DNA from: an uncultured Sphingomonadales bacterium
Lineage (GTDB): Bacteria > Pseudomonadota > Alphaproteobacteria > Sphingomonadales > Sphingomonadaceae
Direction of reading: 5' to 3'
Assembly (NCBI GenBank): GCA_903832325.1
Contig: CAILBC010000043.1
Span: 1 to 64,000 of the forward strand
DNA length: 64,000 nucleotides
The position numbers and the translations under genes are program-made. Below the pieces are notes generated by a model, which was not told the origin of the DNA, made no database searches, and worked only from the letters and a program-made list of their open reading frames with translations. Positions 42,799 through 51,722 of this stretch are shown here, in pieces. Numbering within the stretch: the first letter of the stretch is position 1; each line of letters opens with the position of its first letter.

Positions 42799-43629
42799 TT
42801 ATTTCGGCTTGACGAATTTCAGCGTCATGCGGTCGCTTTCGCCGATCGCGAGGTATTTTTCGCGGTCCTTGTCGCCCAGATCGAGCGAGGGGGGCAGTGT
42901 CCACACGCCCTTGGGCCAGTCGTGCGTGTCTTTCGGATTGGCATTGACCGTGCTTTCGTCCGCCAGGGTGAAGCCGGCGGCCTGCGCCAGCGCCACCACG
43001 GTTGATCGCTTGATATAGCCGGTGGCCTTTTCGGCGGCGCTGTCGCCGGTTTCGGGCAAGTGGTGGTCAACCACGCCGAGCACGCCGCCGGGCTTCAGCA
43101 TGCGGAAAAACGCCTTGAACGTGTTGGCCGGCGTGGTGCCGCCGTCCATGATCAGATTGTGCACATTGCGGAACGTCAGCACCACGTCGGCCGATCCATC
43201 GGGTACGGTCGAGGTGGCGGTGGCCGGATCGAGCGTGGCGCCGGTTGCGCCGTGATAGCGGTCTCCCCCGCCGGCGATCAGCTTGGCCAGCGATGCCTCG
43301 GCCTTGGCATCCTTGATCACGAGGCCGGTGTAATGGCCCCTGGCCGACAGCATCGGCGCCAGGATCGCGGTGTACCAGCCGCCGCTGGGCAGGAATTCGA
43401 CCACGCTCTGATCGGGCTTCACCCCGAAAAAGCCCAGCGTTTCGGCCGGATGGCGATAGCGATCACGCAGGCGTTGCGCGGCAGGGCGCTGCGCATCGTC
43501 AACCGCCGCGCGGATCGCGGCGCCATCGGTGCTTTGCGCCACTGCGGGCAAAGGCGCGATGGCCGCGGGCGCAGCCAGAGCAAGCGCAAAAAGGGGCATC
43601 AGCCCAAGGCCGGATTTACGCGCATGCAT
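42799..43629 (-). CDS. Methyltransferase-fold protein with export signal
   Basis: 276 residues. A signal peptide (about 1-32, PAVAQS) precedes a class I SAM-methyltransferase-like fold: VVEFLPSGGWYTAILAP replaces the usual motif I ExGxG, VVLTFRNVHNLI stands at motif IV, and FFRMLKPGGVLGVVDHHLPE matches the post-motif loop. S-adenosylmethionine is not expected in the periplasm, so either the signal is a membrane anchor with inward topology, or the fold has lost methyl transfer. Similar exported proteins exist in related bacteria with no proven function. Neighbours give no clue. Confidence 0.8.
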   Translation of the reverse strand: MHARKSGLGLMPLFALALAAPAAIAPLPAVAQSTDGAAIRAAVDDAQRPAAQRLRDRYRHPAETLGFFGVKPDQSVVEFLPSGGWYTAILAPMLSARGHYTGLVIKDAKAEASLAKLIAGGGDRYHGATGATLDPATATSTVPDGSADVVLTFRNVHNLIMDGGTTPANTFKAFFRMLKPGGVLGVVDHHLPETGDSAAEKATGYIKRSTVVALAQAAGFTLADESTVNANPKDTHDWPKGVWTLPPSLDLGDKDREKYLAIGESDRMTLKFVKPK

Positions 43630-43799
43630 GGCAGGAACCTTTCGATGGTCTGGGATCGGCAGCGTTCTGGGCTGATCCTTGATACTCTAGCATGGCAAGC
43701 GCGCATGGAAAGGTGCTCCATGGGGGCAGTCGGGCCTTGACGCCGATTTCTTCAGGCGACAGGCCTGCGCAACGGTGATCGGGCAGAGGATTGGGCAGC

Positions 43800-44972
43800 A
43801 TGGTAAAAGTGATGGCCGCGATCCTGCTGGCGATGGCCTGCACATCCAGCCTGTCTGCCGCGCCGGCGCAGCACGGGCGCACGATACCGCTGTTGATCGG
43901 GACTTATACCGAGGGCCAATCGCGCGGCATTTATGTCTATCGGTTCGATCGCCAGACCGGGCGGATCGGGCCAAGGCCGGTGCAGGTGGTGCCCGCGCCC
44001 AATCCATCCTGGCTGACGCTGTCGGCAGGCGGGCGCCGGCTTTATGCGGTGAACGAAAACGGGCCGGGGCAGCGTGATCCGGTCGGGCGCGTGTCGGCCT
44101 GGCGGATCGATCGGGCCAGCGGCCATCTGGCGCCGATCAACCGGGTGCTGTCGCTGGGTGCGGAACCGACCCATTCCAGCCTCAGCCGCGATGGCCGCAT
44201 GCTGTTTGTGGCCAATTATTCCGGCGCCACCGATCCCGGCGGCACGCTGGCGGTGGTGCCGGTGGCCGGCAATGGCGCGCTGCAACCGGTAACCCAGATC
44301 AAGACCCACCGCGCCAGCATGGCCGATCCCGCGCGGCAATTGGCGCCGCATGTCCATTCGGTGGTGTCATCGCCCGATGGCCGCTTTGTCTTTGCGCAGG
44401 ATCTGGGGGCGGACCGGATCTATGTCTACGCCTATGATCCGGCGCAGCGCGAGGCGCCGCTGGCGGCGCTGCGTGATCAGCCCTGGGTTGTGCTGCCGCC
44501 CGGTTCGGGGCCCCGCCACCTGGTCTTTTCGCCCGACGGCCACCATGCCTATGTCACGCTGGAAATGGCCGGCGCGGTGGCGGTGTTTGACCATGCGGAC
44601 GGGCACCTGACTTTGCGCCAGACGCTCGGCCTGGCGCCGGACGGTTTTGCCGGGCGGGTTGGCGCCGGCGCACTGCACTTGTCCCCCGACGGGCGCTATC
44701 TGATCGTGGCGGACCGCGGCACCGACAACAGCCTGGTCACGTTTGCGGTCGATCCTGCCACCGGCGGGTTGCAGCCTGCGGGGCGGCGATCGGTCGAGGG
44801 CGAGCAACCGCGCGAATTCACGATCGACCGGTCGGGCCGTTTCGTGATCGTGGCCAACCAGCACAGCCATGCGGTCATCGTGTTCCACCGCGATCCGGCC
44901 ACGGGGCAGATCGGTGACAGGGTGCAATCGCTGGCGCTGGACGATGCCGCCGATGTGAAGCTGGTCGAATGA
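43800..44972 (+). CDS. Lactonase-family beta-propeller, exported
   Basis: 390 residues with signal peptide (about 1-20, SAAPA). Seven-bladed propeller of the 6-phosphogluconolactonase (YbhE/Pgl) type: IGTYTEGQSRGIYVYRFD opens blade one, PNPSWLTLSAGGRRLYAVNE, PHVHSVVSSPDGRFVFAQDLGADRIYVY and GPRHLVFSPDGHHAYV follow. Cytoplasmic relatives hydrolyse phosphogluconolactone; exported ones probably act on other sugar lactones. ATG 43800 has AGAGGA upstream; a TTG three codons earlier is less likely. Confidence 0.85.
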   Translation: MVKVMAAILLAMACTSSLSAAPAQHGRTIPLLIGTYTEGQSRGIYVYRFDRQTGRIGPRPVQVVPAPNPSWLTLSAGGRRLYAVNENGPGQRDPVGRVSAWRIDRASGHLAPINRVLSLGAEPTHSSLSRDGRMLFVANYSGATDPGGTLAVVPVAGNGALQPVTQIKTHRASMADPARQLAPHVHSVVSSPDGRFVFAQDLGADRIYVYAYDPAQREAPLAALRDQPWVVLPPGSGPRHLVFSPDGHHAYVTLEMAGAVAVFDHADGHLTLRQTLGLAPDGFAGRVGAGALHLSPDGRYLIVADRGTDNSLVTFAVDPATGGLQPAGRRSVEGEQPREFTIDRSGRFVIVANQHSHAVIVFHRDPATGQIGDRVQSLALDDAADVKLVE

Positions 44973-45071
44973 TCGCGCCTGTTGCGTTCCGCCCGCGTTT
45001 CACCAGCGTTTCGCTTTGTCACGATCCGGGGCTATGCGGGATGGATTGGCCGCAACCGGGTGGAATGGCGC

Positions 45072-46382
45072 ATGATGACTGATCGCATTCGCGGCTATCT
45101 GGCGCGCGCGCATCCCGCGGTGTTTTCGCTGGTGGCGGGCGGCGCGGGGTTCTGCACCTATTTTGCGATGTATGCCTTTCGCAAGCCGTTTACCGCGGCG
45201 ACATTTGTCGATGTGCCCGGCTGGCATTTCGCGATCGATTACAAGGTCGCGCTGATCATCGCGCAAGTCGCCGGCTATGCGCTGTCAAAGATGATCGGGG
45301 TGAAGGTCGTTTCGGAAATCAGCCCGCACCGGCGCGCGGCCGGCATTCTGGCGCTGATTTTCGTTTCATGGCTGGCGCTGGTGGCCTTTGCGCTGATCCC
45401 GGCGCCGTGGAATGTGCTGGCGCTGTTTGTCAACGGCATGCCGCTGGGGATGATCTGGGGGCTGGTCTATGGCTATATGGAGGGGCGGCGCGTGTCCGAA
45501 GTGCTCGCCTCGATGATGTGTGCCAGCTTTATCCTGTCATCGGGCGTGGTCAAATCGGTGGGCACCTGGCTGATGCTGGATTGGCATGTTGACCGGTTCT
45601 GGATGCCGGCGGCCACGGGCGCGCTGTTTGCGCCGCTGTTGCTGGGCGCGGTCTGGGTGCTGGGCGTGCTGCCCCCGCCCAGCGCGCGCGACGAGGCGGA
45701 GCGGGTGCACCGCGCGCCGATGACCGGCGCCGAACGCAGCCGGTTTCTGCGCGATCATGCGCCGGGGTTGGCGGCGATCGTGTTCGCCTATGTGTTGCTG
45801 ACCGCGTTTCGCGATTTTCGGGACAATTTTGCGGCCGAAATCTGGGCGGCGCTGGGCCATGGCGGCGAACCGGGGGTGTTTTCCGCCAGCGAACTGCCGG
45901 TGGCGGTGCTGGCGCTGATCGGCATGGGGGCGGTGATCGTGGTGCGCGACAACCAGCGCGCGCTGATGGTGATCCATGGCATGGTGGGCGGCGGCTTTGC
46001 CCTGCTCGGCCTGTCGACCCTGGCATTTCAGGCGCACTGGATTTCACCGCTGGTGTGGATGATCCTGGCCGGATCGGGGCTCTATATCGCCTATAACCCG
46101 ATCAACGCGGTGCTGTTTGATCGCATGGTGGCGGCCAGCGGGCGCGTCGCCAATGCCGGTTTCCTGATCTATGTGGCGGATTCGTTTGGCTATATGGGCA
46201 GTGTCGCGCTGCTGCTGTGGCGCAATTTCGGCACGGCATCGTTGAACTGGCTGCAATTCTTCATCGCCGGGGCCTATGTTACCAGTGTGGTTGGTGGCGG
46301 GGCAACGCTGCTGGCGGCGCTCTATTTCCATCGCCGCGCACCGCGTGCGGCACCGCCTTCGGGGGCCGGGCATGCTGTCTGA
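45072..46382 (+). CDS. MFS-like membrane protein, DUF5690 family
   Basis: 436 residues with about twelve membrane helices. The first carries FCTYFAMYAFRKPFTAATF, with YGYMEGRRVSEVLASMMCAS in mid-sequence and GLYIAYNPINAVLFDRMVAAS near the end, all recurrent in the DUF5690 family. Probably a carrier for a small anion or zwitterion. The following dioxygenase ATG overlaps its stop region by 11 bp, so the two work together and the cargo may be a trimethylammonium-type compound. Start 45072 chosen because upstream residues have no membrane character. Confidence 0.78.
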   Translation: MMTDRIRGYLARAHPAVFSLVAGGAGFCTYFAMYAFRKPFTAATFVDVPGWHFAIDYKVALIIAQVAGYALSKMIGVKVVSEISPHRRAAGILALIFVSWLALVAFALIPAPWNVLALFVNGMPLGMIWGLVYGYMEGRRVSEVLASMMCASFILSSGVVKSVGTWLMLDWHVDRFWMPAATGALFAPLLLGAVWVLGVLPPPSARDEAERVHRAPMTGAERSRFLRDHAPGLAAIVFAYVLLTAFRDFRDNFAAEIWAALGHGGEPGVFSASELPVAVLALIGMGAVIVVRDNQRALMVIHGMVGGGFALLGLSTLAFQAHWISPLVWMILAGSGLYIAYNPINAVLFDRMVAASGRVANAGFLIYVADSFGYMGSVALLLWRNFGTASLNWLQFFIAGAYVTSVVGGGATLLAALYFHRRAPRAAPPSGAGHAV

Positions 46383-47526
46383 ACCGCAAACCCGCACGGT
46401 GCGCGTTATCGATGATGGCGCCGCGATCGAAGTGGATTTCGGCAGCGCGCGGCACCGTTTTCATGCGATCTGGCTGCGTGACAATGCGCAGGATGCCGCC
46501 ACGCGCAGCCCCGGCAATGGCCAGCGGCTGATCACGCTCAACGATGTGCCCGCCGATACCCGCGTGGCCGATGCGCGGTGGCAGGGCGATGACCTGGTGC
46601 TGCATTTCGCACCCGAAGGGCGCGAGATTGCCCATGCTGCGCCATGGCTGCTCGACAATGCCTATGATCACGCGCCTGCGCCTGCTGCGCGGGGGTGGAC
46701 CGGGCCCGGGATCACCCGCTGGGATGCCGCGCTGGGTGATGATCTGCCCGTGGCCGACCACGGCGCGGTCTGCGCCGATCCGGCAGCGCGGCTATCCTGG
46801 TTGCGCGCGATTGCCAGGCTGGGGTTTGCGCGGCTGACCGGGTGCCCGGTCACGCCGGGGGTGCCGATTGCGCTTGCCGGCCTGTTTGGCCATGTGCGGC
46901 AGACCAATTATGGCGCGGTGTTTGATGTGCGGGTGGAGGCCAATCCCGAAAACCTGGCCTATACCAATCTCGGGCTGCAGGCGCATACCGACAATCCCTA
47001 TCGCGATCCCACCCCGGGGGTGCAGATCCTGGCGTGCCTGACCAACGCTGCGGCGGGGGGTGAAACGCTGTTGATCGACGGGTTTTCGGTGGCCGCGCGG
47101 TTGCAGGCCGAAGACCCCGCCGCGTTTGACATACTGACCCGGTATTGCGCGCGGTTTGCCTATGCCGGTACGCCCGATGTGCGGCTGGAGGCGAAAGCGC
47201 CGTTGATCGAACTGGGCGTGGATGGCGAACTGCGCGGGGTGCGGTTCAACAACCGGTCGGCAGCGCCCTTGCGCGATGTGCCCTATGATCTGGTGCCCGA
47301 CTGGTATCGCGCGTGCCGCCGCATGGCCGATCTGATCGAGGACCCGGCGCTGGCGGTGCGGTTCCGGCTCAATCCCGGCGAGGCGATCGTGTTTGACAAT
47401 TTGCGCGTGCTGCATGCGCGCACTGCCATCACCGGCGCCGGATCGCGCCATCTGCAGGGCTGCTATGTCGATCGTGACGGACTGCATTCGACCATTGCGG
47501 TGCTGGAGCGGGCATTGGGCTGCTGA
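46372..47526 (+). CDS. Gamma-butyrobetaine-hydroxylase-like Fe(II)/2OG dioxygenase
   Basis: 384 residues. An N-terminal DUF971-like domain (about 8-90, with HAIWLRDNAQDAATR) is followed by a TauD/TfdA domain: LQAHTDNPYRDPTPG (HxD), and the distal HARTA/HLQGCYVDRDGLHS region. This two-domain layout is that of gamma-butyrobetaine dioxygenase and of TmpA, which hydroxylates 2-trimethylaminoethylphosphonate. No TmpB-like HD oxygenase or carnitine genes are in the window, so the substrate stays open. Overlaps the transporter gene. Confidence 0.85.
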   Translation: MLSEPQTRTVRVIDDGAAIEVDFGSARHRFHAIWLRDNAQDAATRSPGNGQRLITLNDVPADTRVADARWQGDDLVLHFAPEGREIAHAAPWLLDNAYDHAPAPAARGWTGPGITRWDAALGDDLPVADHGAVCADPAARLSWLRAIARLGFARLTGCPVTPGVPIALAGLFGHVRQTNYGAVFDVRVEANPENLAYTNLGLQAHTDNPYRDPTPGVQILACLTNAAAGGETLLIDGFSVAARLQAEDPAAFDILTRYCARFAYAGTPDVRLEAKAPLIELGVDGELRGVRFNNRSAAPLRDVPYDLVPDWYRACRRMADLIEDPALAVRFRLNPGEAIVFDNLRVLHARTAITGAGSRHLQGCYVDRDGLHSTIAVLERALGC

Positions 47527-47533
47527 CTGGATG

Positions 47534-47574
47534 CCGGCCAGAATTGCCTGCCAACAATTGCCGGCCAATAATTG
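47534..47574 (+). repeat. Three direct repeats CCnGCCAnnAATTG upstream of the cytochrome gene
   Basis: CCGGCCAGAATTG (47534), CCTGCCAACAATTG (47547) and CCGGCCAATAATTG (47561) follow each other without gaps. They run into an AT-rich stretch (TATGTAACGCATA, 47575-47587) before the flavocytochrome genes, so they may bind an activator. Nothing else is seen in 47527-47712. Confidence 0.6.
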
Positions 47575-47712
47575 TATGTAACGCATAATAGTTTTGATTG
47601 ACTGCGATCCTTGATGGGATACCCTGATCGCGCCGAACACGCTTCGGCACGCGACACCGGCCGCAGGACAGGCCGGGCGCGTAAACGGGACTGCGATGCA
47701 GGAGATGTGCAG

Positions 47713-48123
47713 ATGATCAGGAAGGCGCTGTGCGCCCTCGTTCTGGCCGTGCCGGCGTTTGCCGTGGTGCAGGCCGCCCCTTCGGCCCCGCTGGAAAAGC
47801 CTTCGGCCCGGCTGGAAAAGCCTTCGGCCCGGCTGGAAAAGCCTTCGGCCCCGCTGGTTTCCGGGCAAAAACTTGGCGCGATCCTTCCGCAGCGCAGCCC
47901 GCAAAAGACATATGCCAGCACCTGCGCCTATTGCCATGGCGCCAATGTCGGCCCGATCATTCTGGGGCGCCATCTGCCGCCCGCCTATATTCACCAGATG
48001 GTCCGCGCCGGGCGCAATGCCATGCCCGCGTTCCGCCCCACCGAGATCACCCCGGCAGAGCTTGATACGCTTGCGGTGTGGATCAGCACCGCACCGAAAA
48101 TCGCAGGGGAGCAAGGGCAATGA
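47713..48123 (+). CDS. Small cytochrome c, probable subunit of the adjacent flavoprotein
   Basis: 136 residues. Signal peptide about 1-20, then a linker made of three to four copies of LEKPSAR/P coded by 21-bp repeats (47779-47859), then one class I cytochrome c domain with CAYCH and an axial Met in RNAMPAF. Its stop overlaps the flavoprotein ATG (ATGA). In 4-cresol dehydrogenase and eugenol hydroxylase the same pairing of a small cytochrome with a VAO-type flavoprotein is found; the cytochrome takes the electrons. The repeat linker is an unusual addition. Confidence 0.83.
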   Translation: MIRKALCALVLAVPAFAVVQAAPSAPLEKPSARLEKPSARLEKPSAPLVSGQKLGAILPQRSPQKTYASTCAYCHGANVGPIILGRHLPPAYIHQMVRAGRNAMPAFRPTEITPAELDTLAVWISTAPKIAGEQGQ

Positions 48124-49745
48124 CCGGATCGCAGATCAACCGCCGCGAACTGCTCGGTGCCGGGGTTGCGACTGCCGCGGCACTGGGCATTGCGGACACG
48201 GCCATGGGCGAAGGCGCGATGCTGGCCCCGGGTGTTGCCAGGACCGACCTTGCCGCCGCGCTTGCCGCGTTTCGCGGCGTGGTTGGTGCCGAATGGGTGG
48301 CGGGTGATGCCGCCTCGGTGGTGCCGTGGACCGGCAGCTATGTGCCCGATCCGGGCGGGCACCACGCCCCGGTCGGCGCGGTGTGCCCGGCGAGCGTGGA
48401 AGAAGTCCAGGCGATCCTGAAAATCGCCAACCAGTATCGCCAGCCGCTCTGGCCGGTCAGCACTGGCAAGAACATGGGCTATGGCCGCACCACCACCGCC
48501 GCGCCGGGCCAGGTCGTGCTCGATCTGAAGCGCATGAACCGGATCATTTCGGTCGATCCGGTGCTGTGCACCGCGCTGGTCGAACCGGGCGTGACGTATC
48601 AGCAACTGCGCGACTATCTGGATGAAAACGCCATTCCGCTGTGGATCGACGTGCCCACCGTGGGGCCGATCGTGGGGCCGGTGGGCAACACGCTCGATCG
48701 CGGGGTCGGCTATACCCCTTATGGCGAACATTTCATGGTCCAGTGCGGCATGGAGGTCGTGCTGGCCAATGGCGACATCCTGAAAACCGGGATGGGCAGC
48801 ACCAAGAATCCGTCGGCGTGGCAGGCGTTCAAATGGGGCTATGGGCCCTATCTCGACGGCATTTTCACGCAGTCGAATTTTGGCGTGGTGACCAAGATGG
48901 GGCTGTGGCTGATGCCCGCGCCGCCGGTCTACAAACCGCTGGTGATCCGCCACAGGCATGTCGAGGACGTATCGCGCATTGTCGATGCGATGCGGCCGCT
49001 GCGCATTGCCAATATCGTGCCCAATGTCGTGCTGATGATGTCGGCCGGGTATCAGCTGGCGATGTTCCACCGCCGCGGCGAAGTCTGGAATGGCGCCGGC
49101 CCGGTGCCCGATGAAGCGTTCGGCAGCTTTGCCGCGGCGCACGATCTGGGCATGTGGAACACCTATATCGCGCTTTATGGCACGCCGGCGATGGTGGCCG
49201 AAAGCGAACGGATCATCCGGGGCGCCTTTGCCGCGATCGACGGCGAAGTGATGACCGAGGAGCAGATGCACGGCAATCCGTGGTTCCACCACCATGCCAC
49301 GCTGATGCGCGGGGGCCTGAGCCTTGAAGAAGTGGGCCTGGCGCGGTGGAAAGGGGCAGGGGGCGGCCTTGCCTGGTTTGCCCCGGTCGCGCCGGCGCTG
49401 GGCAGCGAAACGCTGGGGCAGATCGCGCTGGCCAAGGACATCCTCGCCCGCCACGGGTTTGACTATACTTCGGCCTTTGCCATCGGCAGCCGCGAACTGC
49501 ACCACATCATTGCGCTGCTGTTCGACAAGAGCGATCCCGAAGAAGAGCGCCGCGCCGATGCCTGCTATCGCGATCTGGTCGAAGGGTTTGGCGAACGCGG
49601 CTGGGCCAGCTATCGCACCGGGGTCCAGGCAATGGACCTGGTGGCGCAGCAATATGGCGCGACCAACCGCGCGGTGAACGCCGCAATCAAGCAGGCGCTC
49701 GATCCCAACCATATTCTTGCCCCCGGCAAATCGGGGATCGCGTGA
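48120..49745 (+). CDS. VAO-family flavoprotein, 4-cresol/eugenol dehydrogenase type
   Basis: 541 residues. A Tat-like signal (NRRELLGAGVATAAALG) leads to an FAD-binding PCMH-type domain (about 80-280: VCPASVEEVQAILKIAN, VSTGKNMGYGRTT, VEPGVTYQQLRDYL) and a C-terminal oxidase domain with DPNHILAPGKSGI at the end. VAO-family members such as PchF and EhyB oxidise para-alkylphenols with a cytochrome acceptor, matching the cytochrome gene directly upstream. The Tat signal suggests a folded flavoprotein in the periplasm. Substrate (4-alkylphenol, vanillyl or eugenol-like) is inferred. Confidence 0.87.
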   Translation: MTGSQINRRELLGAGVATAAALGIADTAMGEGAMLAPGVARTDLAAALAAFRGVVGAEWVAGDAASVVPWTGSYVPDPGGHHAPVGAVCPASVEEVQAILKIANQYRQPLWPVSTGKNMGYGRTTTAAPGQVVLDLKRMNRIISVDPVLCTALVEPGVTYQQLRDYLDENAIPLWIDVPTVGPIVGPVGNTLDRGVGYTPYGEHFMVQCGMEVVLANGDILKTGMGSTKNPSAWQAFKWGYGPYLDGIFTQSNFGVVTKMGLWLMPAPPVYKPLVIRHRHVEDVSRIVDAMRPLRIANIVPNVVLMMSAGYQLAMFHRRGEVWNGAGPVPDEAFGSFAAAHDLGMWNTYIALYGTPAMVAESERIIRGAFAAIDGEVMTEEQMHGNPWFHHHATLMRGGLSLEEVGLARWKGAGGGLAWFAPVAPALGSETLGQIALAKDILARHGFDYTSAFAIGSRELHHIIALLFDKSDPEEERRADACYRDLVEGFGERGWASYRTGVQAMDLVAQQYGATNRAVNAAIKQALDPNHILAPGKSGIA

Positions 49746-50689
49746 TGCGCCGGGCTTTGCGCTTTGCCGCGCTGTTGTCATGTGCGCTTGCCGGGCCGGT
49801 TGCCGCGCAGACCGCTGCACCGGTACCGGCACCGGTACCGGCACCGGCACCGGCATCGGCACCGGCACCGGCACCGCTGTCAGTAGAAGTGATGCGCGCC
49901 AGCGCGGGTTCGCTTTATGCCAATATCACGCTGATCAAGGGCGAACACGATGCGGTGATGGTCGATGCGCCGTTCACCGTGGCCGATGCGCACCGCGCCG
50001 TGGCGATGGTGCTGGACAGCGGCAAGCATCTGACCACGGTGTTCATCACCCACGATCACCCCGATCACTATTTCGCGATGGAAGTGATCGCCGATGCCTT
50101 TCCCGATGCGAAAATCGTCGCGCATCCGGTGGTGGTGGCGGATATCTGGCGCTCGCTGCCGTTCAAGGTGAAACGCTGGGGCCCGCTGCTCGGCACCAAC
50201 GGCCCGCGCCATCCTTCGGCGCCGCAGCCGCTGACCAGCGACACGATCATGCTCGAAGGGCGCGAACTGAAAGTGCTCGGGCCGATGGCGGGGGACCATG
50301 TGCACGCCACCGCGCTGTGGGTGCCATCGATCCGCGCGCTGATGGCGGGCGATCTGGTCTATAACCAGATGTTCCTGTGGATGGGCGAACATGCCCCGGC
50401 GGATATTGCCGCCTGGGGGCATTCGCTCGATGCCCTGGCCGCGCTGAAGCCCGCGATCGTGGTGGCGGGCCATGCCCGGCCCGATCTGGGGCCCGATCCG
50501 GCCGGGCTGGATTTCAGCGCGCGCTATATCGCCGCCTGGCCCGGGCTGGTCGCGGCATCAAAGGACAGCGCGGATCTGCGCGCGAAAGTGAAAGCGGCCT
50601 TTCCCGGGGCGATCGACATTCTGGGCGATTTCCTGCTCGGCAATTCGTCAAAGGTGGCCAAGGGCGAACAGCCGGCCTGGCAGGAGTGA
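49745..50689 (+). CDS. MBL-fold metallo-hydrolase, exported
   Basis: 314 residues. A signal peptide (about 1-22, VAAQ) is followed by a Pro-Ala linker coded by ten 6-bp units (49819-49878), then a metallo-beta-lactamase fold with THDHPDH (HxHxDH), GDHVHATAL, MAGDLVYN and VVAGHARPD supplying the remaining ligands. Such enzymes hydrolyse lactones, thioesters or similar bonds. The ATG overlaps the flavoprotein stop by one base, so it belongs to the same transcript and may act on the oxidised product. Confidence 0.85.
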   Translation: MRRALRFAALLSCALAGPVAAQTAAPVPAPVPAPAPASAPAPAPLSVEVMRASAGSLYANITLIKGEHDAVMVDAPFTVADAHRAVAMVLDSGKHLTTVFITHDHPDHYFAMEVIADAFPDAKIVAHPVVVADIWRSLPFKVKRWGPLLGTNGPRHPSAPQPLTSDTIMLEGRELKVLGPMAGDHVHATALWVPSIRALMAGDLVYNQMFLWMGEHAPADIAAWGHSLDALAALKPAIVVAGHARPDLGPDPAGLDFSARYIAAWPGLVAASKDSADLRAKVKAAFPGAIDILGDFLLGNSSKVAKGEQPAWQE

Positions 50690-50694
50690 TGGTA

Positions 50695-51456
50695 ATGACG
50701 CAACAGGCGCGATTTGAAGGAAAGGCCGTGCTGATTACCGGCGCGGCAACCGGCATTGGCCGCGCCACGGCGCTGGCCTTTGCGCGCGAAGGTGCCGACG
50801 TGGTGATCGGCGATGTTGATGCCCGCGCCGAAGAAACCGTGCAGATGATCGCCTCGCTGGGCGCGCGCGCGGTGTTTCGCCACACCGATGTGCGCGATCC
50901 GCATGCGGTGAACGCGCTGGTGGCGGCCTGCCTCGACCGGTTTGGCCGGATGGATTGCGCGTTCAACAATGCCGGCGTGCTGCCGCCGCAGCGGCCGATC
51001 CACGAAGTGACGCCCGAAGAACTCGATCTGGCCATCGATGTTGATTTCAAGGGCGTGTTTTTTGCCATGCAGGCCGAAATTCGCCATTTCCTGACTGTGG
51101 GCGGGGGCGCAATTGTCAACACCGCCAGCGTCGGCGCCCTGATCGCCGATCCGAACATGAGCGCCTATTGCGCGATGAAGCACGCCGTGGCCGGGCTGAC
51201 CAAGGCGGCGGCGGTGGAATATGCCCGTGCCAATATCCGCACCAATTGCATCGCGCCGGGCTTTGTCGTCACGCCGATGACCCAGCACTGGGCCGACAGC
51301 AATGCCTTTACCGACATGTTCTTTGCCCAGAACATTTCGGGCCGCGCCGCGCAACCGCAGGAAATCGCGCCGACGGTGCTCCATTTGTGCAGCGATGCCG
51401 CCAGCTTCATCAACGGCGCGACGTTCGTGATCGACGGGGGCCAGACCGCGCACTAG
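50695..51456 (+). CDS. Short-chain dehydrogenase/reductase
   Basis: 253 residues, classical SDR. TGAATGIG (about 14-21) binds NAD(P); the acidic residue in GDVDA favours NAD. NNAG, the catalytic Ser in NTASVG and YCAMK (YxxxK) are intact, and the end FVIDGGQTAH is usual. ATG 50695 has GGAG 8 nt upstream; ATG 50689 is too close to it. Last gene of the flavocytochrome operon; it probably oxidises an alcohol made by it. The TAG stop lies inside the left terminal repeat of the element that follows. Confidence 0.9.
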   Translation: MTQQARFEGKAVLITGAATGIGRATALAFAREGADVVIGDVDARAEETVQMIASLGARAVFRHTDVRDPHAVNALVAACLDRFGRMDCAFNNAGVLPPQRPIHEVTPEELDLAIDVDFKGVFFAMQAEIRHFLTVGGGAIVNTASVGALIADPNMSAYCAMKHAVAGLTKAAAVEYARANIRTNCIAPGFVVTPMTQHWADSNAFTDMFFAQNISGRAAQPQEIAPTVLHLCSDAASFINGATFVIDGGQTAH

Positions 51457-51722
51457 GCGGCGTGGCCAAATTCCGCAGCGCCACGGTTGCCCTGCAAAAG
51501 GCCCCGGCAAGGAGCGAGGACGCAGCCAGAGTGGGCCTCTTGCAAGGCTGAGTGACGCCGCAGGGGCCTTTTGCAGGGCAACCCCTTCGGGGCTGGACCC
51601 AAAGTCGCCATCGCAGCGTCGGCTCGGCTAGGAATATTGCCCATATGCCTTCACCTCGCCTCCTCGCGCTGGCGGCTTTGGCCTCCAGCCGTGGCGCTGC
51701 GGAATTCGTCCACGCCGCCTAG
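51453..51722. mobile_element. MITE-like element with 34-bp terminal inverted repeats
   Basis: Left end 51453-51486 (CTAGGCGGCGTGG...TTCCGCAGCGCCACGG) and right end 51689-51722 are inverted repeats over 34 bp with three mismatches. Inside lies a second, perfect 21-bp inverted repeat, 51485-51505 (contains CCTGCAAAAGGCCCC) and 51564-51584. The element is about 270 bp, holds no credible ORF, and abuts the SDR gene so closely that it provides its stop codon. No clear target duplication is visible. Confidence 0.7.

Noticed and set aside
47779..47859. Regular 21-bp repeats considered as a CRISPR array
   Set aside because: No spacers; the repeats are contiguous, in frame, and code for a LEKPSAR linker in a cytochrome.
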